Assembly: GCA_945926565.1 (NCBI GenBank)
Contig: CAMELY010000107.1
Coordinates: 1-5,006, forward strand
Direction: 5' to 3'
From: an uncultured Clostridia bacterium
Lineage (GTDB): Bacteria; Bacillota; Clostridia; Oscillospirales; Oscillospiraceae
Length of the DNA stretch: 5,006 bases
In this document: positions 1-4,889 of the stretch, in pieces
Position numbering within the stretch: the stretch's first letter is position 1
How the letters are laid out: the number at the start of each line of letters is the position of its first letter
Made by a program: the position numbers and the translations under genes
Notes under the pieces: generated by a model
Database searches by the model: none
Told to the model about the DNA's origin: nothing
Seen by the model: only the letters and a program-made list of their open reading frames with translations

Positions 1-554
1 TGCAGGTGACAGCCGACCCGGTGCTCTCCCTGCCCATCCGGCCCGGGGGAGGGGAGAGGAGCCAGCTTGCCTGGGTGATTCACGGCCGGTACTGTACCCC
101 GGCAGTCTGCCGGGCGCTGGGCGAGGCCATGTCGGAGCTGAACCGGCAGGGCTGCACCTCCTGGCTGCTGCCCTTCTGCCCTGAAGAGGATCTTCCTGTG
201 CTGGAGACACTGCCCCCCTGGGGCCGGCCGGTATCCCGGGAGCAGCTCTGGCCCCGGCTGCGGCGGTGCGGTGTAGTGATCTCCATGCGACTCCACGGTC
301 TGATCCTGGGGGCGAAGCTGGGTGCGGAGTTCGTCTCCCTCACCTGCGATCCCAAATCCGACGCCTTTCTGGCAGAGCTGGGGCGGCCCTCCGGGCTGCC
401 GCTGGACGAGATGACCGCCTCCGGATTGGTTCAGGCGGTTCAGGAACGCCGGATGGGCCACGGAGGAGAGGACGGCCCCGCATTGGCGCGGCTGACCGCC
501 CGGCTGGAGGAAAACCGGAAGCTTCTTCAGAAGATTTTAACCGCCCATTCATGA
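1..554 (+). CDS. csaB: Polysaccharide pyruvyl transferase, CsaB family (3' part, cut by window edge)
   Basis: This is the C-terminal part (about 184 residues) of a polysaccharide pyruvyl transferase. The family transfers a pyruvyl group from phosphoenolpyruvate to a sugar of a cell-wall polymer; in Gram-positives CsaB-modified polymer anchors SLH-domain surface proteins. The frame is open to the window start (first full codon at base 3), so the GTG at base 6 is almost certainly internal. Seen: an early segment T-A-D-P-V-L-S-L-P, and near bases 281-350 the family hallmark S-M-R-L-H-G-L-I-L-G, then a C-D-P-K segment resembling the usual Y-D-P-K. Full-length members are roughly 350-380 residues, so about half is missing. 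The gene ends with TGA 60 bases before the PAP2 gene on the same strand, consistent with an envelope-polymer locus. The subfamily (CsaB versus another pyruvyl transferase) is inferred from these motifs and could change once the N-terminus is seen. Confidence 0.82.
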   Translation, partial: QVTADPVLSLPIRPGGGERSQLAWVIHGRYCTPAVCRALGEAMSELNRQGCTSWLLPFCPEEDLPVLETLPPWGRPVSREQLWPRLRRCGVVISMRLHGLILGAKLGAEFVSLTCDPKSDAFLAELGRPSGLPLDEMTASGLVQAVQERRMGHGGEDGPALARLTARLEENRKLLQKILTAHS

Positions 555-573
555 AAAACGAAACCGCATCCGT

Positions 574-579
574 TATACT
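574..579 (+). promoter_or_regulatory. Possible -10 element (TATACT) before the PAP2 gene
   Basis: The csaB-PAP2 gap (555-614) is AT-richer than its surroundings and holds TATACT, a good -10 match. I see no convincing -35 hexamer at 16-18 bases upstream (the position reads ATGAAA). There is also no clear terminator behind csaB, so PAP2 may be read from the upstream operon, from this weak promoter, or from both. Confidence 0.3.
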
Positions 580-614
580 GTTATGCAACATTATTTCGGA
601 GAGGACAGGTAATC

Positions 615-1187
615 ATGCTGGAGGTACTTCAAACACTGGACGGGGGCATTCTCCTCTGGATTCAGGAGCACTTACGGATGGACTGGCTCACCGCCCTGCT
701 CACCCGGTATACCAACCTGGGAGAGGCGGGGGTGATCTGGATTGTCATCGCCCTGATTTTCCTCTTCATTCCGAAAATGCGGAAGGCGGGGCTGCTCAGT
801 CTGGCGGCCATGCTGATCTGCTATGTCTGCAATGACCTGGTGATCAAAAATCTGGTCATGCGGCCCCGGCCCTTTCTGTCGGTGGAGGGGCTGCTGCCTC
901 TGATTCAGCGGCCAGACTCCTACTCCTTCCCATCCGGCCACTCCTGCTCCTCCTTCGCCGCGGCCAGCGTCTGGGCGCAGACCCTGGAGGGGCGCTGGGC
1001 CAAGGGGGCGAAAATCCTGCTGCTGGTCATGGCCATGGTGATGGCCCTCTCCCGGCTCTATGTAGGGGTACATTACCCCACCGATGTACTGGTGGGCAGC
1101 CTGCTGGGTGTGCTGGGCGGCTGGCTGGTCTGCCGGTGGCTGGGCCCGGTCTATGACCGGCGGCTGAGCAAAAGAAGAGCGGAATAA
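615..1187 (+). CDS. PAP2-family membrane phosphatase (undecaprenyl-pyrophosphate or lipid phosphatase type)
   Basis: A 190-residue integral membrane phosphatase of the PAP2 (type 2 phosphatidic acid phosphatase) superfamily. All three catalytic motifs are present and in order. K78-x6-R85-P86 is motif 1, P106-S-G-H109 is motif 2 with the general-acid histidine, and S146-R147-x5-H153-x3-D157 is motif 3 with the nucleophile histidine. Hydrophobic segments fit about five to six membrane helices (roughly 38-53, 58-77, 110-122, 132-145, 157-175). Family members dephosphorylate undecaprenyl pyrophosphate (BcrC type), phosphatidic acid or phosphatidylglycerol phosphate on the outer membrane face; the substrate cannot be told from sequence alone. 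The start ATG has GGAGAGG about 10 bases upstream. Next to csaB, recycling of the polyprenyl carrier used for wall polymers is a reasonable inference. The stop codon TAA merges into the terminator hairpin that follows. Confidence 0.92.
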   Translation: MLEVLQTLDGGILLWIQEHLRMDWLTALLTRYTNLGEAGVIWIVIALIFLFIPKMRKAGLLSLAAMLICYVCNDLVIKNLVMRPRPFLSVEGLLPLIQRPDSYSFPSGHSCSSFAAASVWAQTLEGRWAKGAKILLLVMAMVMALSRLYVGVHYPTDVLVGSLLGVLGGWLVCRWLGPVYDRRLSKRRAE

Positions 1188-1232
1188 AAAGCGGGAGACT
1201 TCCGACGGTTATTTGGAAGTCTCCCGCTTTTT
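1186..1232. terminator. Bidirectional intrinsic terminator between convergent genes
   Basis: A perfect 18-bp inverted repeat (1186-1203 with 1215-1232) has an 11-base loop (1204-1214). The outer end is A5 on one side and T5 on the other, so each strand reads a GC-rich stem followed by a U-run. It serves the PAP2 gene on the plus strand and the TauE/SafE pair on the minus strand. It overlaps both stop codons: PAP2 TAA is 1185-1187, and the minus-strand TAA (1209-1211) lies in the loop. Confidence 0.93.
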
Positions 1233-1589
1233 CCCGAAGAGCTCTACCCCGCCCATGACCAGCAGATAGACCCCGAAGCATTTGCGCAGCAGCCCAGCGT
1301 CGATCCGGGTGGCCAGAAAGGCGGCGGCCGCCGCGGTCACCGCGCCCGCCCCGGCTGCCCAGAGGACAGGCCCCTTTTTCAGATAGCCGTTTTGCATGTG
1401 CCCGGGCAGGGCGGCGGCGGAGACAGGCAGGAAGTAGAGCAGATTCACCGCCTGGGCGGTCTGCTGGGGCATCCCGGCGAACAGAGTGAGCCAGAGCAGC
1501 AGCAGCGTCCCGCCCCCCAGGCCGAAGGCGGAGAGCAGCCCGGTGATTCCGCCAGCCAGAATGCCGGTCAGCCAGTCTGCAGCAGACAT
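1209..1589 (-). CDS. Half-size TauE/SafE (DUF81) permease subunit B
   Basis: A 126-residue membrane protein matching one half of the TauE/SafE anion exporter family. Full-length members are about 250 residues, formed by an internal duplication, and are proposed to export sulfite, sulfoacetate or related organosulfur compounds. Four hydrophobic segments are visible (about 6-36, 47-63, 74-93, 104-117). The family signature is near residues 12-27: G-G-I-T-G-L-L-S-A-F-G-L-G-G-G. The C-terminus is basic (K120-K-R-E-T-S-K), suggesting a cytoplasmic end. The open frame extends upstream to 1913, but only ATG 1589 begins membrane-protein sequence, and it has GGAGGG at 1600-1595 with ideal spacing; the longer N-terminus is arginine-rich shadow of the upstream gene. 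It overlaps that gene by 22 bases, implying translational coupling. Its final codons lie in the terminator stem. Substrate is unknown. Confidence 0.85.
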   Translation of the reverse strand: MSAADWLTGILAGGITGLLSAFGLGGGTLLLLWLTLFAGMPQQTAQAVNLLYFLPVSAAALPGHMQNGYLKKGPVLWAAGAGAVTAAAAAFLATRIDAGLLRKCFGVYLLVMGGVELFGKKRETSK

Positions 1590-1939
1590 CGAATCCCTCC
1601 ATAGAGCAGAAACAGCGCGAACACCCGGCGCAGCAGGGTGGGGGAGACCCGCCGAAAGATCCTGCCCCCGGCAAAGCCGCCAACCAGCCCGCCCAACAGA
1701 TAGGGCAGGGCGGCGGACAGATCCAATGCCCCCCGGAGCCAGTAGACCCCGGCGGAGACCAGGCACAGGGGGAGAATCACCGCCACAGAGGAGGCGAAGG
1801 CCTGTTTCTGCTCTGCTTTGGCCCAGCGGAGGAGAAGCGGCACCAGAATCATCCCGCCTCCGCCGCCGAAGAGGCCGTTGGCCGCTCCGGCCAGGGCGCC
1901 GGAGACCGCCCATTTTCCATTCTCATGCAGTCGACGCAA
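1568..1939 (-). CDS. Half-size TauE/SafE (DUF81) permease subunit A, probable TTG start
   Basis: A 123-residue membrane protein homologous to its downstream partner. Both begin with a G-x-L-A-G-x-x-[NT]-G-L segment followed by a glycine run (here G-L-F-G-G-G-G-G-M near residues 22-30), and both end with an L-L-R-x-x-F...L-L-x-x-G-G pattern. Four membrane segments are likely (about 11-37, 48-66, 76-93, 103-117). I chose the TTG at 1939. It has GGAGG seven bases upstream and gives the compact M-R-R-L-H-E-N-G-K-W start usual for these short proteins. The alternative ATG at 1987 adds 16 residues encoded by the terminator hairpin and has no ribosome site. The pair probably assembles into one transporter equivalent to a fused TauE/SafE protein. 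Dispersed charges, with five arginines between segments 3 and 4, leave the topology uncertain. Substrate is unknown. Confidence 0.82.
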   Translation of the reverse strand: MRRLHENGKWAVSGALAGAANGLFGGGGGMILVPLLLRWAKAEQKQAFASSVAVILPLCLVSAGVYWLRGALDLSAALPYLLGGLVGGFAGGRIFRRVSPTLLRRVFALFLLYGGIRCLLQTG

Positions 1940-1951
1940 AAAAATCCCTCC
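1937..1951 (-). promoter_or_regulatory. Ribosome binding site and TTG start inside a terminator
   Basis: On the minus strand GGAGG (1951-1947) is followed by seven bases (GATTTTT) and the TTG start at 1939-1937. The same bases form the 3' arm of the terminator hairpin and its U-run, so the site is base-paired whenever the hairpin forms. Confidence 0.7.
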
Positions 1952-1975
1952 CCCGTCAGTATGGCGGGGGAGGGA
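1938..1975 (-). terminator. Intrinsic terminator after the foldase gene
   Basis: An 11-bp GC-rich stem, arms 1965-1975 and 1945-1955, extends by one G-U and one G-C pair to a five-base loop. On the minus strand it is followed by a run of seven T (1944-1938). It begins 24 bases after the foldase stop codon. Its 3' arm doubles as the ribosome site of the next gene. Confidence 0.88.
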
Positions 1976-1999
1976 CTGCTTATACATATTCCGGGCAGC

Positions 2000-3550
2000 T
2001 TATTTGCTGACGTAATCCATGAGGAAGTTGGAGGAGCTCTCCTGAGCCTCAGTGGCGGAGGTCAGCCAATCCTGATAGCGCTCCTGCTGGATGGCGTTGG
2101 AGGCGACGGTCTGCCAGTAATACAGATCGTTGTAGCCGTTGAAGTAGACCAAACGATAGCCGTGGAGCGTCTCGTCCCGGACGATCTCGTAGTCGCCCAC
2201 CTGATGCTCAGAGCCAAAGAGCCACTCGTTGACCTCGGTGTTCTGAACATCCTTGGCCACATTGGTGTAGCTGGTGGTGGAGCCGTCGGTGTTCTCCTGG
2301 GCCATGGCCAGGAAGCTGTCTGCGTCGCCGCCGTCTGCCAGCCACTGGGCCTCCAGAGCTTCGATCTCAGTCAGAGCGGCGTCCCAATCATACTGAACCT
2401 CAGAGCTGGCGGAATCCTCGTTGCTGTCTTCGCTCTCCAGCTTGTCGGCCTGGATCAGCAGGTTGTAGAAGTCCACGCCGTTGTACTCCTCCAGGGTGCG
2501 GCTGTTGAACTTGACCACATAATAGCCGTAGAGATACTCCTCGTCATTGCTGTCGGTCCGGGTATCTTCAACCTTACCCACCTCACCGGCAGTCCGGGCC
2601 TCGTCGCTCAGCCAGATGCCGAAGGGATAGTAGGACAGGGAAGAGGAGGACAGATTGCTCAGATCGTTTGCGCCGGTCTCGGTCACAATAGAGGCAACCT
2701 GCTCAGCGTCGCCGGCCTCCATAGCGGCCTGCAGCTTGTCAGCCTGCTCCTTCAGCGTCTCCTGCGCGGCGGCCAGCTCATCGGCGTCAAAGTCGACGGC
2801 GTTGCCGTCGTCGTCGTACTGGGTCTGCAGGCCGATGGTCAGCAGATAGGCCTCATAGTCAAAGGTATCCAGAGAGGCGGCGTTCTCCTCATAATAGCTG
2901 TTCATATCCGCCTCGGTGACCTCAAAGCTCTCGGTCAAATGGGAGGCATAGTCCTGAGCCAGATAATACTGGGTGACCACCTTCTTGAAGGCAGAGGGGG
3001 TCATGTACCGGCCGTAGGCATAGGTCAGATAGGAGGACTCAGTGAGGCCGTACTGCTCAGCTGCGGAGCGGACAGACTCGATGGTGCTGTCCACATTGGC
3101 CTGCCCCTCCTCGGAGATCTTGTAGCCCTCCTCCTTGGCTGCCTTGGTCAGAGCGCTCACATCGCTGAGAGAGGCCAGGGCGTTGTCCAGCAGGTAGTCA
3201 TACCAGGTCTGGCCCTCGCTGATCTCCTGCTCCTTCAGGCTGATGCTGGTGTCCAGGCCATAATAGCTGGCATAGGCGGCAATGTTGTTGTACTCATTAA
3301 AAAAGTAATAATCTACATCGGTGACGCTGTAGCTCTGGCCGCCCACGGTATAGGCGGGGGCGTTGCGCTGAATGACGCCGGAGTCCCAGATCAGCAGGGC
3401 CGCCACCAGAATGGCGGTGACAGCGGCAATGACGGCGTAGATGCGGTGCTTTTTGGCGCGCTCCCGCTGCTCCTGAGCCTCCTGGCGGCGGCGCAGGGAG
3501 AGATTGCTCAGATCATCCTGAGCAGTAGTAGTCTGCTTTTTTTTGAACAT
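2000..3550 (-). CDS. Membrane-anchored SurA/PrsA-like foldase with two degenerate parvulin-like domains
   Basis: A 516-residue extracytoplasmic protein. Residues 1-36 are polar and basic (cytoplasmic), and 37-54 form one uncleaved membrane anchor. Residues about 65-225 are a helical SurA_N-like chaperone region rich in tyrosine. Two parvulin (PpiC)-like segments follow. The first, about 232-352, includes G-I-W-L-S-D-E-A-R-T-A-G-E-V-G and ends Y-G-Y-Y-V-V-K-F. The second, about 359-472, has N-E-W-L-F-G, V-G-D-Y-E-I-V and G-Y-R-L-V-Y-F. These resemble the parvulin G-E-V and G-Y-H-I-I-K signatures, but the histidines and other active-site residues look lost, so chaperone rather than isomerase activity is likely. 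There is no lipobox, unlike PrsA. It would help exported proteins fold at the membrane surface. ATG 3550 has GGAGG nine bases upstream. The protein has its own promoter, a structured leader and a terminator. The family call rests on architecture and short motifs only. Confidence 0.78.
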   Translation of the reverse strand: MFKKKQTTTAQDDLSNLSLRRRQEAQEQRERAKKHRIYAVIAAVTAILVAALLIWDSGVIQRNAPAYTVGGQSYSVTDVDYYFFNEYNNIAAYASYYGLDTSISLKEQEISEGQTWYDYLLDNALASLSDVSALTKAAKEEGYKISEEGQANVDSTIESVRSAAEQYGLTESSYLTYAYGRYMTPSAFKKVVTQYYLAQDYASHLTESFEVTEADMNSYYEENAASLDTFDYEAYLLTIGLQTQYDDDGNAVDFDADELAAAQETLKEQADKLQAAMEAGDAEQVASIVTETGANDLSNLSSSSLSYYPFGIWLSDEARTAGEVGKVEDTRTDSNDEEYLYGYYVVKFNSRTLEEYNGVDFYNLLIQADKLESEDSNEDSASSEVQYDWDAALTEIEALEAQWLADGGDADSFLAMAQENTDGSTTSYTNVAKDVQNTEVNEWLFGSEHQVGDYEIVRDETLHGYRLVYFNGYNDLYYWQTVASNAIQQERYQDWLTSATEAQESSSNFLMDYVSK

Positions 3551-3576
3551 ATCTTTTTGCCTCCTGTGTATCGCCC

Positions 3577-3596
3577 CGGCTGTCCGCAGACAGCCG
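3577..3596 (-). other. Hairpin in the foldase mRNA leader
   Basis: A perfect 8-bp inverted repeat (CGGCTGTC, four-base loop, GACAGCCG) lies between the promoter and the ribosome site of the foldase gene; its base is about 12 bases upstream of GGAGG. No U-run follows, so it is not a terminator. It could stabilise the transcript or adjust translation; neither can be proven here. Confidence 0.6.
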
Positions 3597-3623
3597 ACAA
3601 AGCATACAAATCAAACTTTAGAC

Positions 3624-3652
3624 ATTATATACGATACAATAGAAAGATGCAA
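3624..3652 (-). promoter_or_regulatory. Sigma-A promoter of the foldase gene
   Basis: On the minus strand TTGCAT (3652-3647), a 17-base spacer and a perfect TATAAT (3629-3624) form a strong housekeeping promoter. Transcription should start near 3617, giving a leader of about 65 bases. The T-run of the upstream terminator ends one base before the -35 and could act as an UP-like element. Confidence 0.9.
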
Positions 3653-3653
3653 G

Positions 3654-3686
3654 AAAAAAATAAGGACCAGGGGCAAAACCCTGGCC
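3654..3686 (-). terminator. Intrinsic terminator downstream of the 6S-like RNA
   Basis: On the minus strand an 8-bp stem (3686-3679 with 3672-3664, one bulged T) has a six-base loop and is followed by TTATTTTTTT (3663-3654). It ends transcription coming from the 6S-like RNA and/or the DUF1292 gene, directly before the foldase promoter. Confidence 0.85.
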
Positions 3687-3759
3687 AGATTGCCGAAAAA
3701 AGGATGATCAACGTTTGCTGGAGTCTCAGAGCACGGGACTAAGCCGGCATTTGACAGAC
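3687..3759 (-). other. Spacer between 6S-like RNA and terminator, no gene recognised
   Basis: About 70 bases with no credible reading frame. On the minus strand it contains C-C-C-G-T-G-C-T-C-T-G (3737-3727), which can pair with the 3' strand of the 6S-like closing stem (3774-3766). It may be a 3' trailer removed during processing. Confidence 0.4.
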
Positions 3760-3920
3760 AAAAACCCCGCTCTGGCCGTGTGACCCAGTTCAAACCTGCA
3801 CCAAAGGGCAGGTGGGACGCTTCCGACTGGCTTTACTGCTTCCAACTTCCGGCGCAAAGGCGCGGGGAGGCCTGCAAACCACCAGACGAGCTGTGCATCC
3901 CGTTTGAGAATTGTGGGTTT
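3760..3920 (-). ncRNA. ssrS: Probable 6S RNA
   Basis: 6S RNA binds the sigma-A RNA polymerase holoenzyme by imitating an open promoter and is itself a template for short product RNAs. On the minus strand I see the elements of that fold. There is a closing stem (CTCGTCTGG at 3890-3882 with the segment 3775-3766, one bulge). An apical stem is centred on GCGC-CTTT-GCGC (3863-3852). The 3' strand of the central bubble reads AAGC, then 23 bases ending GCGTCC, then CACCT and a strong hairpin (3813-3794, ACCTGC/GCAGGT). The AAGC-to-CACCT layout and hairpin closely parallel my memory of E. coli 6S RNA, where the spacing is 22 bases. A U5 run follows at 3764-3760. The 5' end is uncertain; a weak promoter-like pair (TTGCCC at 3952, CATATT at 3927, 19-base spacing) would start it near 3915. 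About 160 nt is slightly short for 6S. It may also be cotranscribed with the DUF1292 gene 55 bases upstream. No protein frame here is credible. Confidence 0.6.
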
Positions 3921-3975
3921 AAATATGAGCCATCACGAACCGAGCAGGGCAATTTGCTATTGTGCGATCAGAGGG

Positions 3976-4302
3976 TTATTCCTCGGGGTCAGAACCGGCG
4001 TCCTCGTCCTCTTCGTCTTCAAAGAGGGACTCCATAAACAGATCGTAGACGGCATTCAGCTCCGCCTCGTCCTCAATGGTGACCAGTTCCTCTTCCTCAC
4101 CGTTGTCAGAGACAACCTTCAGGATGATCAGGCCGTAGTCCTCGTTGTCCTCGGCGCTTTCCGCCTCATCCTCCGGAATCGTGGGGAAGAAAGCCATATA
4201 GACCGCGCCGCTGTATTCTACCGTGTCCAGATATTCCAGTTCAATCTCGTTGCCGTCCTCATCGGTCAGCGTAATAAAGGTGCTCTCGAATTCTTCACTC
4301 AT
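3976..4302 (-). CDS. DUF1292 (YrzB-like) acidic protein
   Basis: A 108-residue, strongly acidic cytosolic protein of the DUF1292 family, found across Firmicutes and of unknown molecular function. The family core is residues about 8-67: F-I-T-L-T-D-E-D-G-N-E-I-E-L-E-Y-L-D-T-V-E-Y, then Y-M-A-F-F-P and G-L-I-I-L-K-V. A short helical end (75-95) and a D/E-rich tail (95-108) follow. I chose ATG 4302, which has GGTGAG about four bases upstream; a GTG at 4311 would add three residues but overlaps that site. It has its own strong promoter and no terminator right after its stop, so its transcript probably runs into the 6S-like RNA region. No membrane segment or catalytic motif is visible. Confidence 0.88.
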   Translation of the reverse strand: MSEEFESTFITLTDEDGNEIELEYLDTVEYSGAVYMAFFPTIPEDEAESAEDNEDYGLIILKVVSDNGEEEELVTIEDEAELNAVYDLFMESLFEDEEDEDAGSDPEE

Positions 4303-4334
4303 CGAACTCACCGGCCTTTCTGTTTCATGCCCCT

Positions 4335-4363
4335 ATTGTACCCTGCTCCGGGGAAAAATGCAA
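4335..4363 (-). promoter_or_regulatory. Sigma-A promoter of the DUF1292 gene
   Basis: On the minus strand TTGCAT (4363-4358), a 17-base spacer and TACAAT (4340-4335). The start would be near 4328, giving a short leader of about 25 bases before the ATG. The -35 is identical to that of the foldase promoter. Confidence 0.85.
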
Positions 4364-4371
4364 GGGGGAAA

Positions 4372-4406
4372 AGAAAGCATTTTTCGGAAAGCGCTTCCGG
4401 CTTTCT
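4372..4406 (-). terminator. Possible terminator after the bofC-like gene
   Basis: On the minus strand AGAAAGC (4406-4400) pairs with GCTTTCT (4378-4372), stacked on an inner CGGAA/TTCCG hairpin (4399-4385) with a six-base bulge. A T-rich stretch (TTTCTTTT) covers the end of the stem. It starts 8 bases after the stop codon and lies just before the DUF1292 promoter. The bulge makes this weaker than the other terminators. Confidence 0.42.
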
Positions 4407-4414
4407 GCCCGACA

Positions 4415-4759
4415 TCAGGAGCCCAAATCCTCCAGCAGGGCGGTGAGCTCTGCTCTGCTTTCGACGGAAATCCCATGCTCCAACGCCTCCCGATCCTGGC
4501 GGGGGAGCAGAGAGGCGGTGACGCCGGTGCGCCGGATCAGGGCGTCTCCCTGGAAGACGCAGACCTCGTCGTCCACGGTCCGGATCAGGTAGCCGGAGGT
4601 TTCCAGTACGGCGGCGGATGCCTGAATCGGCTCAACGGCATTGACTTGCCGGGCAGTTTCCCGGGAATCTGCCGTGAAAGCGGCGGCAAAACAGGCCAGC
4701 AGCGCGAAGAACAGGGTCAGACTGGCGGCAGCGGCCAGCAGAGAACGTCTTTTTTTCAT
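4415..4759 (-). CDS. BofC C-terminal domain-like, membrane-anchored small protein
   Basis: A 114-residue protein with a basic start (M-K-K-R-R), one membrane segment (about 6-29) and a soluble domain outside the cytoplasm. Residues about 55-112 resemble the BofC C-terminal domain: S-G-Y-L-I-R-T-V-D-D-E-V-C-V-F, then V-T-A-S-L-L-P-R-Q-D-R-E-A-L-E-H-G-I-S-V and E-L-T-A-L-L-E-D. In Bacillus BofC is a forespore-secreted regulator of SpoIVB signalling; the many short clostridial proteins carrying only this domain have no proven role. The ATG at 4759 has GGAGGT seven bases upstream; in-frame GTG at 4768 overlaps the ribosome site and is rejected. It is the first gene of the minus strand here, divergent from whatever lies beyond the right edge. 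A sporulation role is only a possibility. Confidence 0.78.
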   Translation of the reverse strand: MKKRRSLLAAAASLTLFFALLACFAAAFTADSRETARQVNAVEPIQASAAVLETSGYLIRTVDDEVCVFQGDALIRRTGVTASLLPRQDREALEHGISVESRAELTALLEDLGS

Positions 4760-4860
4760 GTAACACACCTCCTGAGGGATGGGGAATGCGGCTCAAAACG
4801 GCCCGAAATGCCCCGCTCAGCCTACAGTTTCCCCGGATTCCAAGAGATTTATTCGAAGAA

Positions 4861-4889
4861 ATTCTAAAAAATTGTGGATAGCCTTGCAA
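4861..4889 (-). promoter_or_regulatory. Probable sigma-A promoter of the bofC-like gene
   Basis: On the minus strand TTGCAA (4889-4884), a 17-base spacer and TAGAAT (4866-4861). The start near 4855 would give a leader of about 95 bases before the ATG. A second candidate, TTGCCC (4899-4894) with CACAAT (4876-4871), also has a 17-base spacer. Confidence 0.6.

Noticed and set aside
511..537. A small hairpin (CTTC-TTCA-GAAG then ATTTT) as a terminator for csaB.
   Set aside because: Only four strong pairs and four T, located inside the coding end; too weak to call.
266..835. A plus-strand frame overlapping csaB and PAP2, and minus-strand frames at 80-591 and 672-1073.
   Set aside because: These are out-of-frame readings of genes with clear family motifs; the proteins are rich in arginine, glycine and proline with no motif.
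1590..1913. An N-terminal extension of 108 residues for TauE/SafE subunit B.
   Set aside because: The added sequence is arginine- and glycine-rich out-of-frame translation of subunit A; the ATG at 1589 has its own GGAGGG.
1940..1987. The ATG at 1987 as start of TauE/SafE subunit A.
   Set aside because: The extra 16 residues are encoded by the terminator hairpin, and no ribosome site precedes this ATG; the TTG at 1939 has ideal spacing.
1925..3742. A 605-codon plus-strand open frame, longer than the foldase gene it opposes.
   Set aside because: It is aligned codon-for-codon against the foldase gene, which rarely uses TTA, CTA or TCA codons, so the antisense frame stays open by composition. 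It has no ribosome site and runs through a terminator and a promoter. The foldase has membrane anchor, domains and full signals.
3611..3793. A 60-codon minus-strand frame over the 6S trailer.
   Set aside because: It crosses the terminator and the foldase promoter, has no ribosome site and no recognisable protein features.
3760..3920. SRP RNA, RNase P RNA or tmRNA as the identity of the intergenic RNA.
   Set aside because: The GGAAG-rich stretch recalls SRP RNA but lacks its GNRA-capped core, and the conserved cores of RNase P RNA and tmRNA are absent; 6S RNA fits best.
4223..4867. Plus-strand frames antisense to the DUF1292 and bofC-like genes (including 3904-4446).
   Set aside because: They run through mapped promoters and terminators on the other strand, lack ribosome sites and have low-complexity, shadow-like composition.
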